Positions 44,135-53,401 are shown, counted from the first letter of the stretch. The stretch is DNA of 64,000 nt from MPNP01 sp026709725 (GCA_965200805.1 OZ241384.1:2480001-2544000); one strand, 5' to 3'. Made by a program: numbers and translations. Notes: generated by a model from the sequence alone, not told the origin.

Positions 44135-44735
44135 AACCTCATGCACGAAGGATGAACATGAGACGGTATCCACTCCGGGCATGACAACCGACAAAATGAT
44201 CGAGGCGATCCTTTTTGCCAGCCGTGAACCGATGACTGTTGCCGATATCGCTGCCCGCCTCCCCGATCGCACTGATGTGGCAAGGGAACTTGCGGAACTT
44301 GCGCGGTGGTATGATGACCGGGGAGTCAATCTTGTGCAGGTCGGCAAGAGCTGGGCCTTCCGGACATCTCCGGCACTGGGCTTCCTGATGACAGTTGAAA
44401 AAGTCGTTCTGCGCAAACTGTCACGGGCCGCCCTCGAGACACTCGCGATCATTGCGTATCATCAACCTGTGACACGGGCCGAAATCGAGGAAGTGCGCGG
44501 CGTGGGTGTTTCCCATGGCACAATCCGTATCCTGATCGAATGTGAATGGATCAGTTTCGGTCAACGGCGTGATGTGCCGGGACGTCCGGTTACCTATGTG
44601 ACCACCCTGCATTTTCTTGATCATTTTGGCCTGACGTCAGTCAATGACCTGCCCGATCTCGAGGAAATGCGGAGTGCCGGTCTTCTGGACAGGGCTGAGC
44701 CGCCGACGCCAAGAGAGGCCTCAAGAGAGACCTGA
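44127..44735 (+). CDS. scpB: Segregation and condensation protein B
   Basis: A 202-residue winged-helix protein that dimerises and regulates the ScpA-SMC complex. MIEAILFASREPMT opens the first winged helix, and the second is marked by LSRAALETLAIIAYHQPVTR and EIEEVRGVGVSHGTIRIL (each within the ScpB signature). The ATG at 44127 overlaps scpA. TatABC genes, which often follow scpB in alphaproteobacteria, are absent; instead the convergent dcd gene ends 6 bp downstream. Confidence 0.93.
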   Translation: MSETSCTKDEHETVSTPGMTTDKMIEAILFASREPMTVADIAARLPDRTDVARELAELARWYDDRGVNLVQVGKSWAFRTSPALGFLMTVEKVVLRKLSRAALETLAIIAYHQPVTRAEIEEVRGVGVSHGTIRILIECEWISFGQRRDVPGRPVTYVTTLHFLDHFGLTSVNDLPDLEEMRSAGLLDRAEPPTPREASRET

Positions 44736-44741
44736 TCCGGG

Positions 44742-45854
44742 TCAGGCTGCCCGGGCCGGTGCCCGGAAATGCTTTGAGAGTTTCAGCCCCTGCCCCTGAT
44801 AGTGTGAGGTTGCGTGCGACCCGTACGGCTGTTGCGGCGCTTCCAGCATTCTTTCAAAAATCAACCGTCCGACCTTCTGACCATGTTCAAGGAGAAGGGG
44901 GACCTCATGACACCGGACCTCAAGGACACCCCGTGAGCCCTGGCCACCGGTTGAGCGGTCGCCGAATCCGGGATCAAAAAAACCAGCGTAATGAACACGA
45001 AACTCGCCAACGACCGGCAGGTAGGGCAGCATTTCAGCGGCATAGTCCAGCGGAATGTGGACTGCCTCGCGGCTGGAAAGAATGTAAAATGACCCCGGGT
45101 CAAGAATCAGGTGCCGATCCTCGGCGACAACCGGAATCCAGTAATCCTCAACCCTGCACGCGTCTGTTCTGTCAATGTCAATGATTCCCGAATGCGGTCT
45201 GGCCTGGTAGCCCACATGCCGGCCCGGTCGATCAAGATTCACCGAAAATCCGATCCCGTCATCAATGTCTTCATCATGCGTGACCAGCACGACTTCATCA
45301 TGAAGACGGATGAGTTCCGGATCAGACAGTCTGGCTGCACCCCTGCGGAACCGGATCTGGTTCAGCTTGGATCCGGTTCTGACCAGAACCGAAAAGGATC
45401 GGGGGCAGATTTCGACATAGAGGGGTCCATGATAGCCGGCATGGACCCGGTCATATTCACATCCCTGATCACAGAGCAGGCGGGTCAGCAGATCAAGCCG
45501 ACCGGTTGAACTTTTGGCATTCGCGGCGGCCTTGACTGTCTCAGGCAGGGCGAGTGATTCGCGCAGGGGGACAATATACACACAGCTCTTTTCGAGAACC
45601 GCACCCCTGGTGATATCAATTTCATGCATGCTGAAGTCGGCAATCCGCTCTTCCACCGAGCGGTCCCGGCCGGGCAGGAAGGAGGCCCGGACCCGATACG
45701 CAATGTCCCCCAACCGCAAGTCAAGACTGGCCGGCTGGATCTGATCCTCATCAAGATCCCATGGTGCAGAAATCTGTCCTGCTGCACACATCTCCCTGAT
45801 CAATCGATCAGAATAGACACCTGATTTCCCGGTCATGCCTGCTTTACCGGCCAT
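44742..45854 (-). CDS. dcd: 2'-deoxycytidine 5'-triphosphate deaminase, long form
   Basis: A 370-residue protein of the alphaproteobacterial long Dcd type, a duplicated dUTPase-like trimeric fold, which deaminates dCTP to dUTP for thymidylate synthesis. QIQPASLDLRLGD marks the first fold. AANAKSSTGRLDLLTRLL contains the conserved Ser-Ser-x-Gly-Arg of the active site, and GYHGPLYVEICPRSF the beta-strand core. The second half (VVAEDRHLILDPGSFYIL; EVRCHEVPLLLEHGQKVGRL) repeats the fold. The longest frame begins 12 codons upstream; ATG 45854 (or seven codons further in) is preferred because the extension lacks conservation. It converges with scpB. Confidence 0.9.
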   Translation of the reverse strand: MAGKAGMTGKSGVYSDRLIREMCAAGQISAPWDLDEDQIQPASLDLRLGDIAYRVRASFLPGRDRSVEERIADFSMHEIDITRGAVLEKSCVYIVPLRESLALPETVKAAANAKSSTGRLDLLTRLLCDQGCEYDRVHAGYHGPLYVEICPRSFSVLVRTGSKLNQIRFRRGAARLSDPELIRLHDEVVLVTHDEDIDDGIGFSVNLDRPGRHVGYQARPHSGIIDIDRTDACRVEDYWIPVVAEDRHLILDPGSFYILSSREAVHIPLDYAAEMLPYLPVVGEFRVHYAGFFDPGFGDRSTGGQGSRGVLEVRCHEVPLLLEHGQKVGRLIFERMLEAPQQPYGSHATSHYQGQGLKLSKHFRAPARAA

Positions 45855-45934
45855 GCCGCACCACCGACCGTAACTGGCAATGAGAATCAATCACCGCTCA
45901 ACTCCCACCCCGCGACGGGCGCATGCGGGGAAAC

Positions 45935-46012
45935 TGGTCGGGCCAGCGAGATTCGAACTCGCGACCTCTCGTCCCCCAGACGAACGCGCTAACCAGGCTG
46001 CGCTATGGCCCG
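45935..46012 (-). tRNA. tRNA-Pro (anticodon GGG)
   Basis: Reading the minus strand, a complete cloverleaf is visible: acceptor CGGGCCA/TGGCCCG, a D-arm with GCGC pairs, anticodon stem TTCGT/ACGAG around the loop CTGGGGG (anticodon GGG), T-arm GCGAG/CTCGC around TTCGAAT, then A73 and an encoded CCA at 45937-45935. Total 78 nt. GGG reads the proline codon CCC (and CCU). It lies beside the merR gene, a known position in alphaproteobacteria. Confidence 0.95.
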
Positions 46013-46064
46013 ACGGCACCGGACATAGTGTGTGGTGGGCGACAAGGCAAGCAGGCAGACAAAT

Positions 46065-46724
46065 TCAGATCCCGCTTCCGGTCCGGGCAGAGCCATGCAG
46101 CCCGGTCTTTGCGGCCAGCCGGTCCCGGAGCTTGATCATCTGGCGTTTCCGGACATCGGGCAATGACCGCAGCCCATCCACAGCGATACGGTATCGCTCT
46201 GCGCCAAGGGATACGGTCAGGTATCGGGTCGGCGCATTCACCGATCCGCCGGGTCTCCGCAACGCTTCGTCAGCATCATCGATATCACCCGCCCTGTCCG
46301 GCAGACTCTCCACCGTTTCACTTCGAGTTGCTCCGTCAAGATCAAGCGTCGGGGGCAGGGGGGCAAATTCTGCAGCAAAAGCCTCAGTCTTCTGGACAGT
46401 GCCAAGGTTGCGGAACGCGTCAACGCCCTCTGTCTCAAGCAGATTTTGCACCGCCTGCATGGTCATCCCTCTTTCATGCAGCATGACCTTCAGGCCAGAG
46501 AACAGCATGATGTCATCCGCTGTGTACATACGGATTCCGTTGACGATTGTCGGCTTGAGGGCATCAAGCCGGCTTTCCCAGTAGCGCATTCTGTGCTGTT
46601 CAAGGCCAAGTATTTTTGATGCCTGACCAATCGGAAGATATCCGACGGGCTCCCCGATCCCCGTATCAGACAGATGCCCTTCCCCGGATGGAGTCCGGTC
46701 CGTGCGCTCCTGGTCAATTGCCAT
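46065..46724 (-). CDS. MerR family transcriptional regulator
   Basis: A 219-residue regulator. The N-terminal MerR helix-turn-helix is near residues 29-95: YLPIGQASKILGL, HRMRYWESRL, then IRMYTADDIMLF. The C-terminal half has no recognised ligand-binding motif and no metal-binding cysteines. In alphaproteobacteria this gene follows ihfA in the plsX-fabH-ihfA operon, and here it ends 54 bp before the tRNA-Pro gene. Its target is unknown. Confidence 0.9.
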   Translation of the reverse strand: MAIDQERTDRTPSGEGHLSDTGIGEPVGYLPIGQASKILGLEQHRMRYWESRLDALKPTIVNGIRMYTADDIMLFSGLKVMLHERGMTMQAVQNLLETEGVDAFRNLGTVQKTEAFAAEFAPLPPTLDLDGATRSETVESLPDRAGDIDDADEALRRPGGSVNAPTRYLTVSLGAERYRIAVDGLRSLPDVRKRQMIKLRDRLAAKTGLHGSARTGSGI

Positions 46725-46749
46725 AAGATTGCAGACCCGCTGGCCGGAC

Positions 46750-47040
46750 TCAGGAGTTGATCCGGGCCTTCAGCAGTCGTGAGGGTTTGAATGAAGGGCG
46801 TCTGCGGGCCGAGACGGTAACCGGTTCACCGGTTTTGGGAACACGCGCAGGCCGGGCGACCTTGTGCTGCACATTGAACTTCCCGAACTTTGGAATGAAG
46901 ACCGTCTCATCGCGCAGCATTCCCTCAATGGTCTCATCAAAGACCTGCTGAACGATCTGCTTGGCATCACTCTGTGTCACGCCAGCCTCCACAGCGATAT
47001 GTTTGATGATGTCTTGCTTGACGACTGTCTTTTTCTCCAT
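46750..47040 (-). CDS. ihfA: Integration host factor subunit alpha
   Basis: A 96-residue DNA-bending protein of the HU/IHF family. The helical dimerisation half (VVKQDIIKHIAVEAGVTQSDA) and the beta-arm with the minor-groove-intercalating proline (RPARVPKTGEPV) are visible; FGKFNVQHK precedes the arm. The Ala in RPAR, where Gly is usual, is a mild deviation. The alpha-subunit call depends partly on its place between fabH and merR, conserved in alphaproteobacteria. IHF shapes DNA for replication, recombination and transcription. Confidence 0.88.
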   Translation of the reverse strand: MEKKTVVKQDIIKHIAVEAGVTQSDAKQIVQQVFDETIEGMLRDETVFIPKFGKFNVQHKVARPARVPKTGEPVTVSARRRPSFKPSRLLKARINS

Positions 47041-47133
47041 GTCACCCCCAAACAGCGATGAACCGCTTCCGATGGGGCTGCAATACCACGCAACGATTGC
47101 CCAGGCAAGGGCAGTCTTTGAATTTTCAGACTT

Positions 47134-48123
47134 TCATTGGTGTCCCATCCCCCAGCGCAGGATAAATGACCCCCAGCTGAATCCACCGCCAATGGCCTGG
47201 GAAACAATGATGTCACCATCCCTGAATGTGCCTGACCGGTTGGCGACGGAGAGGGCAAGGGGGATTGAGGCCGCCGATGTATTGCCATGCGTGTCCAGCG
47301 TGACGATGGCCTGATCCGGTTGCAGGTCCAGACGGTTGACAACGGTGTTGATGATCCGCAGGTTGGCCTGATGCGGAACCATCCAGGTTATATCGCTGCG
47401 TTGCAGCCCCGCCCTGTCAATTGAGGTGTCTGTACTGGATACCAGCTTGCTGACAGCATGTCTGTAGACCTCCTGGCCCCTCATGCGCAAGTGGCCAATC
47501 GTTCCCGTTGATGAGACTCCGCCATCAACATGAAGCATCTCCCAATGCCGGCCGTCGGAATGGATATCCGTTGCCAGAATCCCCACGGTTTGGGTTCCGT
47601 TTGCCGGCTGACCTGCAAGAACAACAGCCCCGGCCCCGTCACCGAAAAGGATGCAGGTGGAACGGTCATGCTGGTCCAGCAGCCGCGAAAAAACCTCCGA
47701 ACCGATCACAAGTGCCCGACGCGCCAGACCGGTCCTGATGAGGGAATCGGCCGTTGCGACCGCAAAGACGAATCCGGCACAGACAGCCTGAATGTCAAAT
47801 GCACTGCCCTGACGGATGCCAAGCTCGGATTGAACAAGCGTTGCAGACGCCGGGAATGTCAGATCCGGGGTCGAGGTCGCCAGAAGGACAAGGTCGATAT
47901 CATCAGGCTGACAATTGGCGCTGGCAAGGGCGGCTCTGGCGGCATGGACGGCCATTTGCGATGTGGTTTCGCTGTCAGCGGCAAAGTGCCTCTGACTGAT
48001 TCCGGTGCGTCCCTTTATCCATTCATCGCTCGTATCAAGGTATGAGGCGAAATGATCATTCGGCACCACCCGTTCCGGCAGGTAGTGACCTGTGCCCTCA
48101 AGAACGATGTCGAGAGGAGTCAC
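47134..48123 (-). CDS. fabH: Beta-ketoacyl-ACP synthase III
   Basis: A 329-residue enzyme that starts fatty-acid synthesis by condensing acetyl-CoA with malonyl-ACP. The catalytic triad is intact: Cys in AVCAGFVFAV (about residue 115), His in VPHQANLRI, and Asn in GNTSAASIPLAL. GRTGISQRHFA near 38-48 is typical for FabH. It follows plsX by 3 bp and precedes ihfA by 93 bp, in the standard plsX-fabH-ihfA order. Confidence 0.95.
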   Translation of the reverse strand: MTPLDIVLEGTGHYLPERVVPNDHFASYLDTSDEWIKGRTGISQRHFAADSETTSQMAVHAARAALASANCQPDDIDLVLLATSTPDLTFPASATLVQSELGIRQGSAFDIQAVCAGFVFAVATADSLIRTGLARRALVIGSEVFSRLLDQHDRSTCILFGDGAGAVVLAGQPANGTQTVGILATDIHSDGRHWEMLHVDGGVSSTGTIGHLRMRGQEVYRHAVSKLVSSTDTSIDRAGLQRSDITWMVPHQANLRIINTVVNRLDLQPDQAIVTLDTHGNTSAASIPLALSVANRSGTFRDGDIIVSQAIGGGFSWGSFILRWGMGHQ

Positions 48124-48126
48124 TGT

Positions 48127-49188
48127 TCACCCAGATGCGGCTTGCAGTGGGTGGATCAGGGTATTCCCCGCTGTTGCTGTGCTGGCAAGACGGTATGCCA
48201 GTCTGAGTGCCGCTTCGATGGCAACAGCATCCGATTTGCCATGAGATTTGACCACGACACCACTCAGTCCGAGAAACACACCACCATTGGCACGCCGCGG
48301 ATCAAGGCGTTTGTAGAGACGGCGGAGTGAGGTGTAGGCAAACAGTGTTGTCATGCGTGAAAGCGGGGTATGGCGAAAGGCATTGATGACAAACATGCGG
48401 ATCAGGGCCGCTGTCCCTTCAACGCTTTTCAGGGCAATATTGCCGGTAAAGCCGTCAGTGACAATCACATCGACCGTGTCAGACGGGAGGTCCGTTCCCT
48501 CCACGAACCCGACATATTCAAAATCATGGTCGGCTGCCTGTTCAGCAATAAGATCATCCGCATCCCGAAGATCCTGTTTGCCCTTGTGGCGCTCGGTTCC
48601 GACATTCAGCAGTCCGACCCGTGGACGGGAAAGCTGCATCCCGTTGCGCGCATAATCAGCCCCGAGTCTGGCGTAACAGAGAAGATCGCCGGGATTGGCC
48701 CGGACATCGGCTCCAGCGTCAAGAAGGACATTGAAGCCGCTGGGGTTGGTGGAGGGCCACAGACAGGCGATCGCCGGTCGGTGAACACCTGGAGCCCGGC
48801 GGAGGCGGAGCATGGATATTGCCATCAGGGCTCCGGTGTTGCCGCATGAGACGACCGCGGAAGCAGCACCATCCCTGACAGCGTTGATCGCCGACCACAT
48901 TGATGTTGCCTGCCCATGACGCACAACATGACTCGGTCGGCTGTTCATGCTGACCACATCGGGCGCATGGACGATTTCGCACCGCCCCTTCAGGTGGCGT
49001 TGACGGCGCACAGTGCGCCTGAGTGTCGCATCATCTCCATGAACGATGAAATGAACAGCCGGAACCCGCCGTGCCATGCGTGCCATGGCACGCACGACAA
49101 CACGCGGTCCGAGATCACCGCTCATGGCATCGACCGATATGATCAATCGGGAGGTGTCAGGAGATTGTGGGTTGGGTGCACTGGACAC
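48127..49188 (-). CDS. plsX: Phosphate acyltransferase PlsX
   Basis: A 353-residue enzyme that converts acyl-ACP to acyl-phosphate, the first step of PlsX/PlsY phospholipid synthesis. ISVDAMSGDLGP near residue 17 (usual form: VDAMGGDxGP) opens the fold. AVVSCGNTGALMAIS, LLNVGTERHKG and VDVIVTDGFTGNIALK are the conserved motifs. The VDAMSGD variant with Ser instead of Gly is slightly unusual. It lies between rpmF and fabH in one leftward operon. Confidence 0.95.
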   Translation of the reverse strand: MSSAPNPQSPDTSRLIISVDAMSGDLGPRVVVRAMARMARRVPAVHFIVHGDDATLRRTVRRQRHLKGRCEIVHAPDVVSMNSRPSHVVRHGQATSMWSAINAVRDGAASAVVSCGNTGALMAISMLRLRRAPGVHRPAIACLWPSTNPSGFNVLLDAGADVRANPGDLLCYARLGADYARNGMQLSRPRVGLLNVGTERHKGKQDLRDADDLIAEQAADHDFEYVGFVEGTDLPSDTVDVIVTDGFTGNIALKSVEGTAALIRMFVINAFRHTPLSRMTTLFAYTSLRRLYKRLDPRRANGGVFLGLSGVVVKSHGKSDAVAIEAALRLAYRLASTATAGNTLIHPLQAASG

Positions 49189-49197
49189 TGCGCCAGG

Positions 49198-49401
49198 TCA
49201 ATCCTCGTCCTCATCCACTTCGAGAGCCTGGACGCGCAGGACCTGCAGCCCATTGTACATGCCGCATTGCGGACAAATATGATGCGAGCGTTTCTGGGCG
49301 CCACATTCCGGGCATTCCATGACATGCACTGCACGCAGGGCATCGTGTGACCTGCGCTTGTTTCGTCGTGCCGGAGACACCTTGTTCTGTTGTACGGCCA
49401 T
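49198..49401 (-). CDS. rpmF: 50S ribosomal protein L32
   Basis: A 67-residue ribosomal protein. MAVQQNKVSPARRNKRRSHD is the conserved N-terminus (start ATG 49401, not the upstream in-frame ATGs). CPECGAQKRSHHICPQCG is a complete zinc ribbon (four-cysteine form). The acidic C-terminal tail (VDEDED) is common in alphaproteobacteria. It is located between DUF177 and plsX, and probably shares their transcript. Confidence 0.95.
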   Translation of the reverse strand: MAVQQNKVSPARRNKRRSHDALRAVHVMECPECGAQKRSHHICPQCGMYNGLQVLRVQALEVDEDED

Positions 49402-49495
49402 CATTCTTCCCTGATGCGTCTGAGACCCCGCTGGCATCGGAGCTGCATGAAACTCACCGGACCGATGACGGTTGCCATGCTCCCCGCAGCATCAT

Positions 49496-50053
49496 TCAAC
49501 TGCTGCCCGGCCCTTGGCCGCTCTCCTTAAGCAATCGATAGAAATCTGCAAGACCGGCGAAGGGTTTCTCGTCAGGATCGTCATCACCGGTTCCGGGGAG
49601 CCGCACAGATGCGTCTGGGGAGCGGGGATAAAGTGGCAATTCAAGGATAAGAACCTCTCGGGACAGCGCATAGAAGTCGATGGTGTCCCCGAGCAACTCA
49701 AGGTCGTCATCCTCGGGAATTCTGTTGTCGGCACCGCTCGCCATGTGCGCCGGATCCTGCACATATGTCCGTTGCACCGGTGTCCTGATCACGGTGGTGA
49801 GGTGTTGCAGGGATGTGATGCACTGCTGCACGACCCTGGCCTGCAGATGGGCATCAAGGCGCCAGTCACCGCCCGCCCGCTTCACAAGACTCCCGCGCAA
49901 ACATGTCCTCATGACGCGCAGGGCGCCGATCTCCTGTGCCAGTTTCCGGTCATCATTGCGTGTGGCACGAAAGATGAACCGATTGGGTCGGTCCCCGGCC
50001 AGATCGGCAACCCGCACGACATGTGATTCGAAGGTTTTTCCGGATTCTGTCAT
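49496..50053 (-). CDS. YceD / DUF177 family protein
   Basis: A 185-residue protein of the family that almost always precedes rpmF; in bacteria and plastids it is implicated in ribosomal RNA accumulation. The DUF177 core LRGSLVKRAGGDWRLDAHLQARVVQQC includes the conserved strand-turn-cysteine feature (C near 78, in VVQQCITSLQ). Acidic C-terminal features are IPEDDDLELLGDTIDF and LELPLYPRSP. ATG 50053 was chosen over the one two codons upstream. It is divergent from bamE across about 185 bp, which should contain both promoters. Confidence 0.88.
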   Translation of the reverse strand: MTESGKTFESHVVRVADLAGDRPNRFIFRATRNDDRKLAQEIGALRVMRTCLRGSLVKRAGGDWRLDAHLQARVVQQCITSLQHLTTVIRTPVQRTYVQDPAHMASGADNRIPEDDDLELLGDTIDFYALSREVLILELPLYPRSPDASVRLPGTGDDDPDEKPFAGLADFYRLLKESGQGPGSS

Positions 50054-50238
50054 GCCCACTCACGATCCAGTCTCATTGCAATGAACAGAAAACAATGCGA
50101 TCAGTCTTTGGAAATACAGCGGCAATCATCTCCACGCAACAATCCGGATCCTGCCCTTCGTGCCTCTGAATTGTTGCACACGGGCATGCCTTGGGGTATG
50201 CGTATGCGCGATTTCACAGGCGTTGAGGGAGATAGGAA

Positions 50239-50721
50239 TTGTCCGTACCCGCTTTGGCGAAACCGGTGGTTATCATGGCAGGACTCGCAGCTGCCGCCTG
50301 TTCGGACATCAAGACAGACCACGGTCATGTGCCGACCGAGGCTGAACTGCAGGCGATCAAGCTCAATGTCACGACATCAGAAGAGGTCCTGCAAACCGCC
50401 GGCAGCCCGATGGTCATTGATAATCTCTACGCGGAAACATGGATCTATGTCGACAACCAGCTTCAGACCAGAGGCGGCAGGGCGCCCCGCCTATCCGAAC
50501 AGAAGGTTGTCGCCCTGACCTTCACCGAGGATGGTCGCGTATCCCGGATTGATCGACTGACCATGGCCGACGCACACGATATCGCACCCAGTACCGAAAC
50601 AACCGAAATCTACGAGGGCCGCTTGAGCATCTTTGATCAGCTTGGACGGGCTTTCGGACGCGTTGATGCGCAGAGCATCATCCGGCAGGACACACCCGGT
50701 CGCCGCTTCCCCCAGCAGTGA
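50239..50721 (+). CDS. bamE: Outer membrane protein assembly factor BamE (OmlA/SmpA)
   Basis: A 160-residue lipoprotein of the beta-barrel assembly machinery. The lipobox LAAAAC is at about residues 16-21, after a short signal (MSVPALAKPVVIMAG). The TTG start is supported by AGGGAG and TAGGA upstream; no ATG lies before the signal. The mature domain has TSEEVLQTAGSP, VIDNLYAETWIYV and VVALTFTEDGRV, the BamE pattern. It is divergent from the DUF177 gene, the standard alphaproteobacterial arrangement. Confidence 0.9.
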   Translation: MSVPALAKPVVIMAGLAAAACSDIKTDHGHVPTEAELQAIKLNVTTSEEVLQTAGSPMVIDNLYAETWIYVDNQLQTRGGRAPRLSEQKVVALTFTEDGRVSRIDRLTMADAHDIAPSTETTEIYEGRLSIFDQLGRAFGRVDAQSIIRQDTPGRRFPQQ

Positions 50722-50743
50722 TCCTCCCCCACCATGAATTCAA

Positions 50744-50780
50744 CCCCATGTGCGGAATGGACCGGTTGCGGGACATGGGG
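50744..50780. terminator. Inverted repeat between convergent bamE and msrB
   Basis: CCCCATGT (50744-50751) and ACATGGGG (50773-50780) are perfect complements with a 21-nt spacer, centred in the 63-bp gap between two convergent genes. Position suggests a bidirectional terminator; the long loop and missing T-run make this tentative. Confidence 0.35.
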
Positions 50781-50784
50781 TCGC

Positions 50785-51174
50785 TTACCCTGACCTGAAT
50801 GTCAGTGCCACACCGTTGATGCAATAGCGGAGCCCCGTTGGCGGTGGGCCATCCGGAAAGACATGGCCAAGATGGGCATCGCACTGCGAACAGAGGACCT
50901 CGGTTCGCTTCACAAACAGTTTCCGGTCATCCCGCTCGGTCACTGCTGACTCGGTGTGGGGTTTGAAAAAAGATGGCCAGCCCGTCCCCGAATCGAATTT
51001 GGCGGATCTGTCAAAAAGCTGTGCATCGCAGCAGATGCAGTGAAACTGCCCCGGACCATCAGGGAAGCTTTCATGACTGAAGGCGCGTTCGGTCCCACCC
51101 TTGCGGGTCACCTTGTAGGCCAACGGTGAAAGCTGTTCGGCCCACTCGGCATCCGTCCTGACCGTTTTGTTCAT
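50785..51174 (-). CDS. msrB: Peptide-methionine (R)-S-oxide reductase MsrB
   Basis: A 129-residue repair enzyme that reduces methionine-R-sulfoxide in proteins. Two zinc-binding CxxC pairs are visible (HCICCDAQLF and VLCSQCDAHLG), as are FDSGTGWPSFF and the catalytic Cys in RYCINGVALTF near the C-terminus. The start is the second of two adjacent ATGs (51174), 5 nt after GGAGG; an in-frame upstream start overlapping moaA is less likely. It follows moaA by 20 bp on the same strand. Confidence 0.95.
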   Translation of the reverse strand: MNKTVRTDAEWAEQLSPLAYKVTRKGGTERAFSHESFPDGPGQFHCICCDAQLFDRSAKFDSGTGWPSFFKPHTESAVTERDDRKLFVKRTEVLCSQCDAHLGHVFPDGPPPTGLRYCINGVALTFRSG

Positions 51175-51194
51175 CATATCCTCCACTTTGCAGA

Positions 51195-52280
51195 TCACCC
51201 ACCGGTATGGCTCATATGGCGTTGCATCCGCCCTGCAACCCCCTGGCGGGTGTAATCGAAATCATGCCCGCGCGGCTTGCGGGCAATGGCTGCCTGGATT
51301 GTTTCAATGAGAGTCCTGTCATCGCTCCCGCGCAATGGCGTCCTGAGATCAGCACTGCCTTCCTGACCGAGGCACATATAGAGCGTGCCCGTACATGTCA
51401 GGCGGACACGGTTGCAGGACTCGCAGAAATTATGGGAGAGGGGGGTGATGAATCCCACCTTCTGACCCGTTTCCGCAAGCTGGAAATATCGTGCCGGACC
51501 ACCGGTCCGCTCGCTGAGTGATTGCAGCGTGTAACACTCCTCCAGCCGGGCCCGGACATCCCTGACCGACCAGTATTGTCCGATGCGCGTGACATCATCG
51601 AAATCACCCATGGGCATCACCTCGATAATGGTCAGATCCATATTGTTTGCATGGCACCACTGGACCATGGGATGCAGTTCATTCTCGTTGAAGCCCTTGA
51701 GTGCGACCATATTGATCTTGATCCGAATCCCGGCCTCCCGGGCGGCATCAATCCCCTTCAGGACCTGGGGAAGACGACCCCAGCGTGTGATCCTGCGGAA
51801 CTTTTCCTCATCAAGCGTATCGAGTGAGACATTGATCCGTCTGATGCCGATTGTCGAAAGCTCTTCGGCAAATCGTGCCAGCTGCGACCCGTTGGTCGTC
51901 AGGGTCAACTCGTCGAGCATCCCTGAATCAAGATAGGATGACAGGCGGGCGAAAAGTTCCATGATGCCCCGCCGGACAAGGGGTTCGCCGCCGGTGATTC
52001 GAAGTTTGCGGATGCCGCAACGGATGAACACCGAGCAAATCCTGTCCAGCTCCTCCAGCGTCAGCAATTCCTTCTTGGGGAGGAACTGCATGGTTTCCGC
52101 CATGCAGTAGGTGCAGCGGAAATCACACCGGTCCGTAACCGAGACCCGCAGATAGGTGATCGCCCGCGCGAACGGGTCGACCAGACGCGGTGGGTTGGCC
52201 ACCCCATTCCGACCGCTCTCAACATTCACCACAGCCCGTCCCGTCTCCCATAAGGGTTGATCCCTCGCATACAGTCCCAT
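51195..52280 (-). CDS. moaA: GTP 3',8-cyclase MoaA
   Basis: A radical-SAM enzyme for the first step of molybdenum cofactor synthesis, converting GTP to 3',8-cyclo-7,8-dihydro-GTP. The N-terminal cluster is CDFRCTYC (about residue 51-58) and the C-terminal second cluster is in FCESCNRVRLTCTGTLYMC (split: FCESCNRVRL, TCTGTLYMC). The protein ends in the conserved Gly-Gly. ATG 52280 gives 361 residues; GTG 52232 and an upstream ATG at 52382 are alternatives. The product is needed for IorAB in this window. Other moa genes are not adjacent. Confidence 0.95.
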   Translation of the reverse strand: MGLYARDQPLWETGRAVVNVESGRNGVANPPRLVDPFARAITYLRVSVTDRCDFRCTYCMAETMQFLPKKELLTLEELDRICSVFIRCGIRKLRITGGEPLVRRGIMELFARLSSYLDSGMLDELTLTTNGSQLARFAEELSTIGIRRINVSLDTLDEEKFRRITRWGRLPQVLKGIDAAREAGIRIKINMVALKGFNENELHPMVQWCHANNMDLTIIEVMPMGDFDDVTRIGQYWSVRDVRARLEECYTLQSLSERTGGPARYFQLAETGQKVGFITPLSHNFCESCNRVRLTCTGTLYMCLGQEGSADLRTPLRGSDDRTLIETIQAAIARKPRGHDFDYTRQGVAGRMQRHMSHTGG

Positions 52281-53176
52281 CACCCCACATACAGCAAGTG
52301 CCCGGCCATATTCCAGTTGAAATCGAAGCCTCAAATCAGTGAATGAATTGCCAGAATCCGCCGAGAGCCCACTTCCCTCCATTCCCGCTCCAACCCGCCC
52401 GGCAGATCACCCTGACAGGATTCCCGCGCATCGACACTCATCTGCCGCTGCCCCATTTTGGTTTCAATACGCTGGCTCTTTCCCTGTTTCTGATATTGAT
52501 CCGGACGCGCTTGATCGCCGGCGGGATTCCCCGCATGCCGATACACACTTGTTGAGCGCGGCACCCCGGTCTTCCGGCAATTGTCGATTGTGCCGACCCG
52601 AGACTCACGTTCCCGCATCACGCCCTTCGTCTTCCGATCCCAACCGTCTTCCCTCTCGACCTTGTCGTCGGAACTTCTCAGCGTTCGGTTGTTCTCTGCC
52701 ATCACCGCACAGCCGAACGCTTTCCATGATCCCAGGTGGGATGACTCCCTTCGGATCATCCCGACGACCGAAGCGTTCAGTCGGAATTTGGGATTGGAGG
52801 CCAGGGTCGGGGTCGCTCAGAATGCTCTTGACACTCGCCGGGGCAGGGTCCACGACTGTCAGGCAACCGCAGAGACCCTGCCCAGGCTCGAGGACCGTAA
52901 TCCTGCTCTGCGGGGATGTGTGCATTCGCAGGACGGATCTCTTCGGTGATCAGGGAATAGGGGGCGTCTTGTCAGGTGCTGAGGGGCTCGCTATGCTTGC
53001 ACAGGAAGAAATTGGGATGCCTGTGGGCCGGGATCCGGATTTGAGGGCAACTGGGTGCGCCCCGGCTCCGGTTCGACCCGAGGGCGTTGCATTTCAGACC
53101 GAACCCGGGCTCTGAGAAGGTCGATGTGCACCTGCCGTGCAGATTTTGTCAACAAACCCGCGATCATATAAAGTGA
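52281..53176. other. Gene-free stretch downstream of the housekeeping block
   Basis: About 900 bp upstream of moaA and up to the truncated AAA fragment. Several frames are open on both strands, but all have mixed, Arg/Ser/Pro-rich composition and match nothing I know. The moaA promoter must be here. Confidence 0.5.
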
Positions 53177-53401
53177 ATGAAGAGAATCATGCTGTCAGAA
53201 GTACACACCGAGGAGCCAGGACGCTATACGCAATCAAAAGCCCTGCGGGACATCATTACCTGGTCTGCCAATCGACCTGATCGGCAAAGAGATGCCTTGC
53301 GGCAGCTTGTCTGTGGTGCCAAAGTTGATGATATCGATCTTGACCGGCTCGAAGCACTCTGTGTTGGAGACCGCGATGATGCGGAATTCCTGAGGGAATG
53401 A
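53177..53401 (+). pseudogene. N-terminal fragment of an AAA family ATPase
   Basis: A 74-codon frame with the pattern ALRDIITWSANRPDRQRDALRQL followed by DIDLDRLEALC (written split: ALRDIITWSANRPD, RQRDALRQL). I associate this with the first 60 residues of large AAA proteins that begin with a short helical domain (typically xxIxxWSxxRPxWQRDALRRL) before an SMC-like ATPase. Here the reading frame stops right after this domain, so the ATPase body is gone. The AAA/PD-(D/E)XK gene begins 71 bp later, suggesting that its arrival or an associated deletion removed the rest. Confidence 0.6.
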
